A stretch of 12,236 nucleotides of DNA from Coxiellaceae bacterium UBA6002. GTDB lineage: Bacteria; Pseudomonadota; Gammaproteobacteria; UBA6002. A program made the position numbers and the translations under genes. Location of the stretch: positions 1-12,236 of the forward strand of contig DJAM01000088.1 of assembly GCA_002429595.1 (NCBI GenBank), read 5' to 3'. Position 1 is the first letter of the stretch, and each line of letters starts with the position of its first letter. The notes beneath the pieces are model-generated. The model was given only the letters and a program-made list of their open reading frames with translations, was not told where the DNA came from and made no database searches. Positions 6,305 to 12,236 of the stretch are shown here, one piece after another.

Positions 6305-6634
6305 ATGGCACATGTAGAAGATGAAGTAGGTGAACCACTATTTGAATTTGAAGAAGAACGCTTAAATGGAAAATCCAGTTACCCAGGGTTTTTTGAGGCT
6401 TCTCAACAGCATGCGGCACAAGAACAGGCAGAAGATGCGCGTGAACAACAAGATGCTAAACTTGAAGAAGTGATTAGCGCTAGCCAAACCACCACAGGTA
6501 GCCCGCAATTAATACCTAAGGCAGGCAGTTCCCCCAAGAGTATTAGCTCCCCTAAAAAAACTACTCATGATGATCAAGCTTATACTTTCGTTCGAGAACC
6601 TAGACCAGTACCGCGCTCTAAAGGACTAGGTTAG
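6305..6634 (+). CDS. Small acidic, probably disordered protein of unknown function
   Basis: I do not recognise this 109-residue protein. Residues 5-18 are strongly acidic with Phe/Leu interspersed (EDEVGEPLFEFEEE). Residues 33-57 are Gln/Ala/Glu-rich and could form an amphipathic helix. Residues 60-90 are Ser/Thr/Pro-rich with two SSPK repeats (75-78, 81-84), and the end is basic (REPRPVPRSKGLG). There is no Cys or Trp, no signal peptide and no membrane segment. The start is ATG with GGGG 8 nt upstream. Support for coding: an open frame filling the recA-pncC gap, a recognisable upstream promoter, and a stop overlapping the convergent pncC stop by 4 bp. It is divergent from recA, which does not by itself imply a repair role. 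A spurious frame remains possible. Confidence 0.6.
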   Translation: MAHVEDEVGEPLFEFEEERLNGKSSYPGFFEASQQHAAQEQAEDAREQQDAKLEEVISASQTTTGSPQLIPKAGSSPKSISSPKKTTHDDQAYTFVREPRPVPRSKGLG

Positions 6635-7125
6635 ATATTCTCAGCTATAAGTTGTCGAAGCTGTTCTAATGAAAATTGAATCGCCGAAGTTCTAACAGCT
6701 TTGCGATCACCACTAAATAGCTGCTGCTGACACACCGTAGCAAAATAAGGACTCGCCCAAGCAAACCAGCAAGTTCCAACTGGTTTTTGTATTGTCCCAC
6801 CGTCCGGCCCTGCAATCCCAGTAATTGCTAAACTGACGTTACCATGACTGTGTTTTATAGCGCCTTCTGCCATTTGAATAGCAACTTCTCTGCTAACGGC
6901 ACCGTGCATTTCAATCGCACTTTTAGCAACGCCTAACATCTCAATTTTGGCAAGATTACTGTAAGTCACAAAACTACGTTCGAACCAATTTGAGCTTCCT
7001 GCTAGCGTCGTAATTTCAAAGGCAACACCACCCCCTGTACAAGATTCAGCTGTCACCACTTTTAAAGATTTCTCCAGACAAAGTTTTGCAAGTTCTTCGA
7101 TGAGAACGGAAAGTTGCTTTGACAT
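6631..7125 (-). CDS. pncC: Nicotinamide-nucleotide amidohydrolase PncC (CinA C-terminal domain protein)
   Basis: PncC deamidates nicotinamide mononucleotide to nicotinate mononucleotide plus ammonia, recycling NMN released mainly by NAD-dependent DNA ligase in the cytoplasm. The 164-residue product is a stand-alone CinA C-terminal domain, the same size as E. coli PncC. It carries the active-site AESCTGG with S28, then Y55 and K60 in YSNLAK, and the signature ITGIAGPDGGT with PVGTCWFAW. I chose the ATG at 7125 because AAGGATG lies just upstream and the length fits the family; an in-frame ATG at 7170 would add 15 residues but has no ribosome site. The gene is divergent from mutS and convergent with the small 6305 gene. 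It is often annotated cinA, but the N-terminal CinA domain is absent. Confidence 0.93.
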   Translation of the reverse strand: MSKQLSVLIEELAKLCLEKSLKVVTAESCTGGGVAFEITTLAGSSNWFERSFVTYSNLAKIEMLGVAKSAIEMHGAVSREVAIQMAEGAIKHSHGNVSLAITGIAGPDGGTIQKPVGTCWFAWASPYFATVCQQQLFSGDRKAVRTSAIQFSLEQLRQLIAENI

Positions 7126-7213
7126 ATGACATCCTTCAAAAGAGTTTAACGCTGGTGGAAATTTAATCATTTCATTGAGGCAAAAAGAAGTAGTTTCAAA
7201 AAAGCCACTTCGT

Positions 7214-7219
7214 TACAAT
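7214..7219 (+). promoter_or_regulatory. Candidate -10 box of mutS, close to the start codon
   Basis: TACAAT (5/6) ends 7 bp before the mutS ATG at 7227, so transcription from it would begin at or next to the start codon. The -35 region is weak. No Shine-Dalgarno sequence is present between it and the ATG. Confidence 0.33.
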
Positions 7220-7226
7220 TCAACAA

Positions 7227-9797
7227 ATGAAGGAATCTCAAGAAAAACAACTTAGTTCTCATACTCCCATGATGCAACAATACCTGCGGATCAAGGCGCA
7301 ATACCCTGATACGCTGTTGTTTTATCGCATGGGTGATTTTTATGAATTATTTTTCGATGATGCGATTAAAGCTTCTCGATTACTCGATATTACCTTAACA
7401 GCACGAGGGCAATCTGCAGGTGAAGGTATTCCAATGGCGGGCGTACCCTACCATGCGGTTGAAAATTATCTAAGTCGACTCATCAAGCAAGGCGAATCCA
7501 TCGTCATCTGTGAACAAGTTGGCGATCCTGCCACTTCCAAAGGTCCTGTCGAACGAAAAGTAGCACGCATCATTACCCCTGGCACTGTGAGTGATGAGGC
7601 TTTATTGGAAGAAAAAAAGGATAACTTATTACTGGCTCTGTTCCAGCAAGATCAAAAATTTGGTTTAGCCTATTTAGACATCACCAGCGGCAGGTTTACT
7701 GTTCAGGATTTTTTACAAGAAGAAGCCGTCTTAAGCGAATTAGAACGACTCAAACCTTCTGAAATTTTAGTGGCTGACAATAATATCGCGTCACATCTGC
7801 TACCGGCTAAAGGCATTCGATTGCGGCCAGAATGGGAATTTGATTTTGTGACCAGCAGCAAATTGCTATGCGAACAATTTAACACCCGTGATCTTTCAGG
7901 TTTTGGACTAACTTCGGCCACCGACCTTGGAATTCGAGCGGCTGGCTGTTTATTACAATATGTGAAATATACGCAAAAACAAGCCTTACCACACATCCAA
8001 GCGCTAAAACTCGAACAGGCCGACGAGGCGATTATTATTGATGCCGCTTCTACTCGCAATTTGGAAATTACCCATTGCCTGAATGGTTCTACGGAGAACA
8101 CTTTACTCTCGATCATGGACCATACGCAAAATGCCATGGGCAGCCGATTATTAACACGATGGTTAAAACGACCGATACGCGATCAGAAATTATTATGCGC
8201 CAGACAACTTGCTATTCACTCGTTACTGCAACATCAATTATATGAAGACGTACAAAAACATCTCACCAAGATGGGAGATATCGAACGAATTCTTTCACGC
8301 GTCGCACTTAAAAGTGCTAGACCTCGTGACCTTGCTTTACTTCGAGATAGTTTGCAAATGCTTCCCGCCATCAAACAAGATTTGCAAGAATCGGAGTCAA
8401 CTTTAATTTGCGAATTAACAGCGCAGTTACATGAATTTCAATCCCTTACTACCTTACTGAACAAAGCAATCATAGAATGCCCTCCGGTAGTGCTTCGTGA
8501 TGGCGGCGTTATAGCACCACTGTATGATAGCGAATTAGATGAACTACGCAGTTTGAGCGAAGATTGCAGCCAATATTTAATCGATTTAGAACAGCGCGAA
8601 AAACAACGCACTGGCATTGCAACCTTAAAAGTTGGCTATAACCGCATTCATGGTTTTTATATTGAAATCAGTCGTAGTCAGTCAGACCAAGCACCCGCAG
8701 ATTATATTCGCAGGCAAACGATAAAAAACGCTGAGCGCTATATCACAGCAGAGTTAAAGTCGTTTGAAGAAAAAGTTCTAAATAGTCGCAGTAAAGCTTT
8801 GGCGCGCGAGAAAATTTTATATGATCAACTTTTAGATATTATTCTTGAAGATCTCAAGCCCTTACAAATCATGGCAGCTTCAGTGGCACAAATAGACGTA
8901 CTTTGTAACCTTGCAGAACGTTCTGTCCAGCTTAATTTAACTTGCCCCACAATCAGTGATCAACCCGGGATTGAAATTATTAAGGGAAGACATTTAGTTG
9001 TTGAGAATGTCAGTTCGACACTGTTTATACCTAATGATTTATCTCTCGATGATGACGCTAAGATGTTGATCATCACTGGGCCAAATATGGGCGGTAAATC
9101 AACCTATATGCGGCAAACGGCGTTGATCGTGCTGCTTGCTTTCATTGGGAGTTATATTCCCGCAGAACATGCAGTGTTGGGACCGATAGACCGGATTTTC
9201 ACTCGGATTGGCGCGGCTGACGATTTAGCCAGTGGCAAGTCCACCTTTATGGTCGAAATGACTGAAGCCGCGAATATTCTACATAATGCTACGAGCTCCA
9301 GTTTGATTTTATTAGATGAAATAGGCAGAGGAACCAGCACCTTCGACGGTTTATCTCTAGCATGGGCGTGCGCTGCTTATCTAGCTCAAAACATAAACGC
9401 TTATACCTTATTTGCCACACATTATTTCGAATTAACTGCATTACCTGAGACATTTACTAGTATCCGCAATGTCCACATCAGCGCTGTTGAGCATGAAGAT
9501 ACAATTATTTTCATGCATCGCGTTGAGCCCGGTCCCGCTAGCCAAAGTTACGGATTAGCCGTAGCTCAACTTGCTGGCATGCCAAAACGAGCACTAGCTA
9601 TCGCAAGAGAGAAACTGCACGAGCTTGAGGTTAAGTCACATGATCAAGGATCTTGTGCACCTGTCCAGCAACTGCCGTTGTTTGTTGAGGATGTGCCCGC
9701 GGTAGTCAAGCGACTTCAAGAGATTAGGCCAGATGAAATAAGTCCAAAAGAGGCTTTAGCGTTGTTGTATGAACTACATGAGTTGTCGGTTTTATAA
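7227..9797 (+). CDS. mutS: DNA mismatch repair protein MutS
   Basis: MutS binds base mismatches and small loops, then as an ATP-bound sliding clamp recruits MutL. The 856 residues (E. coli has 853) contain the mismatch-reading F38-Y39-E40 in GDFYELF, the connector, lever and clamp domains, and the ATPase with Walker A GPNMGGKST at 618-626 (K624) and Walker B LLDEIGRGTSTFDG with D697/E698. A QLPLF pentapeptide at 815-819 fits a beta-clamp binding motif, as E. coli MutS has in the same linker, followed by the C-terminal oligomerisation segment. The ATG matches the family start (HTPMMQQYL begins at residue 12), and the upstream frame meets a TAG at 7191 with no other ATG, GTG or TTG. It lacks a clear ribosome site. 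Next to pncC/recA, as in Pseudomonas. Confidence 0.98.
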   Translation: MKESQEKQLSSHTPMMQQYLRIKAQYPDTLLFYRMGDFYELFFDDAIKASRLLDITLTARGQSAGEGIPMAGVPYHAVENYLSRLIKQGESIVICEQVGDPATSKGPVERKVARIITPGTVSDEALLEEKKDNLLLALFQQDQKFGLAYLDITSGRFTVQDFLQEEAVLSELERLKPSEILVADNNIASHLLPAKGIRLRPEWEFDFVTSSKLLCEQFNTRDLSGFGLTSATDLGIRAAGCLLQYVKYTQKQALPHIQALKLEQADEAIIIDAASTRNLEITHCLNGSTENTLLSIMDHTQNAMGSRLLTRWLKRPIRDQKLLCARQLAIHSLLQHQLYEDVQKHLTKMGDIERILSRVALKSARPRDLALLRDSLQMLPAIKQDLQESESTLICELTAQLHEFQSLTTLLNKAIIECPPVVLRDGGVIAPLYDSELDELRSLSEDCSQYLIDLEQREKQRTGIATLKVGYNRIHGFYIEISRSQSDQAPADYIRRQTIKNAERYITAELKSFEEKVLNSRSKALAREKILYDQLLDIILEDLKPLQIMAASVAQIDVLCNLAERSVQLNLTCPTISDQPGIEIIKGRHLVVENVSSTLFIPNDLSLDDDAKMLIITGPNMGGKSTYMRQTALIVLLAFIGSYIPAEHAVLGPIDRIFTRIGAADDLASGKSTFMVEMTEAANILHNATSSSLILLDEIGRGTSTFDGLSLAWACAAYLAQNINAYTLFATHYFELTALPETFTSIRNVHISAVEHEDTIIFMHRVEPGPASQSYGLAVAQLAGMPKRALAIAREKLHELEVKSHDQGSCAPVQQLPLFVEDVPAVVKRLQEIRPDEISPKEALALLYELHELSVL

Positions 9798-9798
9798 C

Positions 9799-9824
9799 TC
9801 CCTCTCCCGCAAGCGGGAGAGGGA
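9799..9824. repeat. Perfect 12-bp hairpin after mutS, REP-like
   Basis: TCCCTCTCCCGC and its exact complement are separated by AA, starting 2 bp after the mutS stop and lying between the convergent mutS and rluB ends. A strong RNA hairpin forms on either strand, but neither side is followed by a T-run. It may end transcription or protect mRNA 3' ends. Similar CCCTCTCCCGC palindromes recur as interspersed repeats in several proteobacteria; whether it is repeated in this genome cannot be seen here. Confidence 0.6.
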
Positions 9825-9859
9825 ACAAGAAGCACAGAGTGCACAAAAATAAAATGTAA

Positions 9860-10594
9860 TTATGACTTAATTAAGTGCATCAAAGCATCAATCGAAGATT
9901 TTTCTAGCTCCATCCAACGCCCAGCCCGTAGCGATCTTGGTAAGCTGATAGTGCCATAGCGGATTCGAATCAGGCGGCTTACTTTGACGTTTTGAGACTC
10001 CCAGAGTCTACGAACCAAGCGATTGCGACCCTCTCGAACCACGACATGATACCAGTGATTGGTCCCCTCTCCACCTGAATAATTAATTGCTTCAAAACGC
10101 GCAAGACCGTCTTCTAATTGGACACCCTTATGCATCGCAACGAGCATTTCTCGTTCTACATCGCCATAGACTCGAACGGCGTATTCACGCTCCACTTGAG
10201 TGGAAGGATGCATCAGTTTATTCGCTAGATCACCGTCATTGGTAAATAACAATAATCCAGATGTGTTGACATCTAAACGACCGATTGAAATCCAACGTCC
10301 ATCGGTTAGTTTAGGTAAGGTCTCGAATACTGTTGGACGACCTTTTTCATCTTTACGGGAAGAGACTTCACCTAGAGGTTTGTTGTAGGCTAAAACGCGG
10401 GTAACTGCTTTTTGTGATTGAGTTCGATTTATAGGTCTACCATCGACGCAAATGTAATCGCTTAGCGCAACCCGGTCACCTAACTTTGCTTTGATACCAT
10501 TGACCGTCACACGACCGTCAATGATCCACTGTTCCAATGCTCGACGAGAGCCTAGCCCAACTTGCGCTAATACTTTTTGTAACTTCTCGGTCAT
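9860..10594 (-). CDS. rluB: 23S rRNA pseudouridine synthase, RluB type
   Basis: RluB (RsuA family) converts U2605 (E. coli numbering) of 23S rRNA to pseudouridine near the peptidyl transferase centre. The 244-residue protein begins with an S4 RNA-binding domain (EKLQKVLAQVGLGSRRALEQ, about 3-60). The catalytic domain follows with LAYNKPLGEVSS and GRLDVNTSGLLLFTNDGDLA, where D108 is the nucleophilic aspartate (E. coli D110), and later REGRNRLVRRLWESQ. It lacks the basic, low-complexity C-terminal tail of E. coli RluB (291 residues). The ATG overlaps the scpB stop as ATGA, so it is translationally coupled as the last gene of scpA-scpB-rluB. RluE and RluF are less likely given the operon and motif context. 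Confidence 0.94.
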   Translation of the reverse strand: MTEKLQKVLAQVGLGSRRALEQWIIDGRVTVNGIKAKLGDRVALSDYICVDGRPINRTQSQKAVTRVLAYNKPLGEVSSRKDEKGRPTVFETLPKLTDGRWISIGRLDVNTSGLLLFTNDGDLANKLMHPSTQVEREYAVRVYGDVEREMLVAMHKGVQLEDGLARFEAINYSGGEGTNHWYHVVVREGRNRLVRRLWESQNVKVSRLIRIRYGTISLPRSLRAGRWMELEKSSIDALMHLIKS

Positions 10595-11289
10595 GCTAGC
10601 TCTTCTACCAGTTCATCAACCTCTTCTTCCACTTCAACTTCCAGTTGACTTACTGACTGCTCATCGGTAATCACGGATGGATTTTCTTCGAGGTGAGGGG
10701 CTTCTATTTTCTCTACAGTAGTGATTATTTGACTTTCGAATTCGCCAGCAAGTTGATCTAAATCTGTTATCTCGGACAGCGGCGGTAATTCGGATAATGA
10801 TTTTAAATTGAAGTCATTAAGGAAAGACTTGGTTGTGGCATAAAGAGCAGGCTTACCAGGTAGCTCTTTATAACCAATGATTCGAACCCATTCACGTTCA
10901 AGTAAGGTTTTAATAATGGTTGTACTAACAGCAACGCCCCGAATCTCTTCGATTTCTGCCCGGGTAATGGGCTGTCGATAAACGATTAGCGCTAACGTTT
11001 CAAGTAATGCCCGCGAATATTTTACCGGTTTTTCCTGCCATAGTTTTTGCACCCAGGGGGTTAGGTCTTGGCAAACCTGAAAGCGGTAGCCACTTGCAAC
11101 CTCCTTAAGCTCAAAACCATGCCCTTCATAACAAGCCATTAGATCGGATAAATAGTTTTTCAACTCCTCAGTGCTAAGTTCATATTCAGGCAAAAGCACT
11201 TTTTTAAGGTGCTCGATATTAAGAGGCTGGTCAGATGACATAATCGCGGCTGCGATGATTCGTTTAATAGGTGCTTCTAAGGTATTCAA
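10591..11289 (-). CDS. scpB: Segregation and condensation protein ScpB (TTG start)
   Basis: ScpB dimers bind the kleisin ScpA and, with SMC, form the condensin that compacts and segregates the chromosome. The 232 residues contain two winged-helix domains: residues about 5-85 (IKRIIAAAIMSSDQPLNIEHL onward) and about 88-160, with the family segment LLETLALIVYRQPITRAEIEEIRGV and ELPGKPALYATT. An acidic C-terminal tail ends in EVEEEVDELVEELA. The start is TTG, chosen because a strong GGAGG lies 6 nt upstream, 2 nt separate it from the scpA stop, and it retains the N-terminal helix of the family; the next ATG is 17 codons in. The stop overlaps rluB. It is expected to be co-translated with scpA. 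Confidence 0.95.
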   Translation of the reverse strand: MNTLEAPIKRIIAAAIMSSDQPLNIEHLKKVLLPEYELSTEELKNYLSDLMACYEGHGFELKEVASGYRFQVCQDLTPWVQKLWQEKPVKYSRALLETLALIVYRQPITRAEIEEIRGVAVSTTIIKTLLEREWVRIIGYKELPGKPALYATTKSFLNDFNLKSLSELPPLSEITDLDQLAGEFESQIITTVEKIEAPHLEENPSVITDEQSVSQLEVEVEEEVDELVEELA

Positions 11290-11291
11290 CT

Positions 11292-12107
11292 CTAGCCTCC
11301 AGATATACTTGCTGCACGAACGTGAATTGGCGCATAGGGATGAGTTTGTACCAACTCGACTAAAGATTGTTTGATCAACTCTAATACTGCGATGAAGGTC
11401 ACTACCACGCCAAGACGGCCTTCATTCAACGCAAATAGCTCGGTAAATTGTAAAAACTTTTCGGGTTTGATCTTGAATAAAATCTGGGACATTTTCTCCC
11501 TGATTGATAATGCTTCCAGCTGAATCTGATGCTTAGTATGAAGCTTTGCCCGCTGCAAAACACCTGCTAAGGCCACGAGTAATTCTTTTAGCTCAACTTG
11601 TGGCAATACTTTCAATGCCTTAGACTCAGGAACCTCAGCTGTTACTGTCACAAAATCACGTTCCACTCGGGGCATAGCATCTAAATTCTCAGCTGCTTGC
11701 TTGAATCGTTCATACTCTTGAAGTTTGCGAATCAACTCAGCGCGAGGATCTTCTTCCTCGTTTTCCTGAACCTGAGTTCTTGGCAGCAACAGCCGAGATT
11801 TGATTTCAGCCAAGAAGGCCGCCATAACTAAGTATTCTGCGGCTAACTCAAGGTTCAACTCATGCATGAGTTCGACATACTCAACGTATTGTCGAGTCAC
11901 TTCTGCAATCGGAATATTGAGAATATCAAGATTTTGCTTTTTTATCAGATAAAGCAATAAGTCCAATGGCCCTTGAAAAGCTTCCAAAAAGACCCGCAGA
12001 GCATCAGGTGGAATATAAAGATCATGAGGGACTTCAGTGACAGCTTGCCCATGAATGATAGCAATTGCATCTTGTGCTTCTTCTTCAAGCAGCAACGAGG
12101 ACTCCAT
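11292..12107 (-). CDS. scpA: Segregation and condensation protein ScpA (kleisin)
   Basis: ScpA bridges the SMC dimer heads and carries ScpB in the bacterial condensin. The 271 residues start with an extension of about 37 residues ending GQAVTEVPHDLYIPPDAL, of a kind seen in gammaproteobacterial ScpA. The conserved N-terminal kleisin helices follow (FLEAFQGPLDLLLYLIKKQN and LDILNIPIAEVTRQYVEYVE), then LAAEYLVMAAFLAEIKSRLLLP, a charged linker and a C-terminal winged-helix segment (GRLGVVVTFIAVLELIKQ) that contacts SMC. The ATG at 12107 has only a weak AAGAGA upstream. It is the first gene of scpA-scpB-rluB in this window; no upstream partner is visible in the remaining 129 bp. No smc gene lies in the window. 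Confidence 0.95.
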   Translation of the reverse strand: MESSLLLEEEAQDAIAIIHGQAVTEVPHDLYIPPDALRVFLEAFQGPLDLLLYLIKKQNLDILNIPIAEVTRQYVEYVELMHELNLELAAEYLVMAAFLAEIKSRLLLPRTQVQENEEEDPRAELIRKLQEYERFKQAAENLDAMPRVERDFVTVTAEVPESKALKVLPQVELKELLVALAGVLQRAKLHTKHQIQLEALSIREKMSQILFKIKPEKFLQFTELFALNEGRLGVVVTFIAVLELIKQSLVELVQTHPYAPIHVRAASISGG

Positions 12108-12159
12108 AAAAATCTCTTAACTTAGGGTGGTCAAAGGTGGATAGTTTACCCTGGATTGG

Positions 12160-12181
12160 TTAGTTTTGAAATCTAAACTAA
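12160..12181. repeat. Short inverted repeat upstream of scpA
   Basis: TTAGTTT (12160-12166) and AAACTAA (12175-12181) form a perfect 7-bp inverted repeat with an 8-bp spacer. It lies about 55 bp upstream of the scpA start and could be an operator or a weak hairpin. I found no strong promoter hexamer pair in 12108-12180. Confidence 0.3.
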
Positions 12182-12236
12182 GTGTCCTTGCCGCGCATAA
12201 GTGTCATTGCCGTCGCATAAGTGTGTCATTCCCGCG
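12180..12236. repeat. Imperfect short tandem repeats running off the window end
   Basis: Three consecutive units begin with AAGTGT: 12180-12198, 12199-12218 and 12219-12236 (cut by the edge). The first two end in CGCAT, differ by one substitution and one inserted base, and share TTGCCG. The third ends GTCATTCCCGCG, which looks like the left arm of the TTCCCGCG-type palindromic repeats common in intergenic DNA of many proteobacteria. No coding frame is evident. Confidence 0.55.

Noticed and set aside
6305..6634. Type IV (Dot/Icm) secretion effector
   Set aside because: The Glu-rich part is at the N-terminus; the C-terminus is basic and Pro-rich rather than an E-block signal, and the host lineage is only inferred.
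7703..8137. Minus-strand open frame of 144 codons inside mutS
   Set aside because: It is fully antisense to the conserved MutS connector/lever region, with no recognisable protein features or ribosome site.
8209..8406. Plus-strand open frame of 65 codons inside mutS
   Set aside because: It is an out-of-frame shadow of mutS; the composition is typical of a shifted frame.

Overview
The window is a compact stretch of core housekeeping chromosome from a gammaproteobacterium. The order pncC, recA, recX, alaS, (lysC), csrA, tRNA-Ser(GCU), tRNA-Arg(ACG) matches the recA-csrA-serV-argV neighbourhood of E. coli. The insertion of lysC between alaS and csrA is the arrangement known from Pseudomonas and Legionella. 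The moderately AT-rich composition, mutS beside pncC/recA, and the lack of a LexA box before recA fit a relative of the Legionellales (Legionella/Coxiella side), but this placement is an inference. No phage, transposon, CRISPR array or plasmid function is visible, and all complete genes look intact.

Left part (1-2085, all minus strand): a tRNA-Arg cut by the window edge, a complete tRNA-Ser with encoded CCA, csrA (global RNA-binding regulator, with an unusually long tail), an AT-rich csrA leader of about 250 bp, and lysC (aspartokinase). The csrA leader holds an RNA hairpin presenting GGA in its loop plus two further GGA motifs near the start codon, the hallmark of CsrA autoregulation.

Middle part (2102-6178, minus strand): recA, recX and alaS overlap by a few bases each, and lysC follows 16 nt after alaS. 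These four genes look like one transcription unit. recX starts with TTG inside the recA stop. Upstream of recA lies a 126-bp divergent regulatory region. Candidate promoters for recA and for a small unknown gene share overlapping -35 boxes, next to a 7-bp inverted repeat and a repeated TTTGACAT. The unknown gene (109 codons, plus strand) encodes an acidic, probably disordered protein and converges on pncC with a 4-bp overlap.

Right part: pncC (minus) and mutS (plus) diverge across 101 bp, and mutS may be leaderless. mutS ends at a perfect 12-bp hairpin with no T-run. The scpA-scpB-rluB operon (condensin kleisin, its partner and a 23S pseudouridine synthase) converges on mutS. Upstream of scpA the window ends in short imperfect tandem repeats that run into a GTCATTCCCGCG-type palindromic repeat cut by the window edge.

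Functionally the window groups DNA repair and recombination (recA, recX, mutS), translation (two tRNAs, alaS, rluB), chromosome segregation (scpA, scpB), amino acid and NAD metabolism (lysC, pncC) and global post-transcriptional control (csrA). No gene-free stretch exceeds 300 bp; the longest is the csrA leader. The only protein I could not recognise is the small one at 6305-6634.
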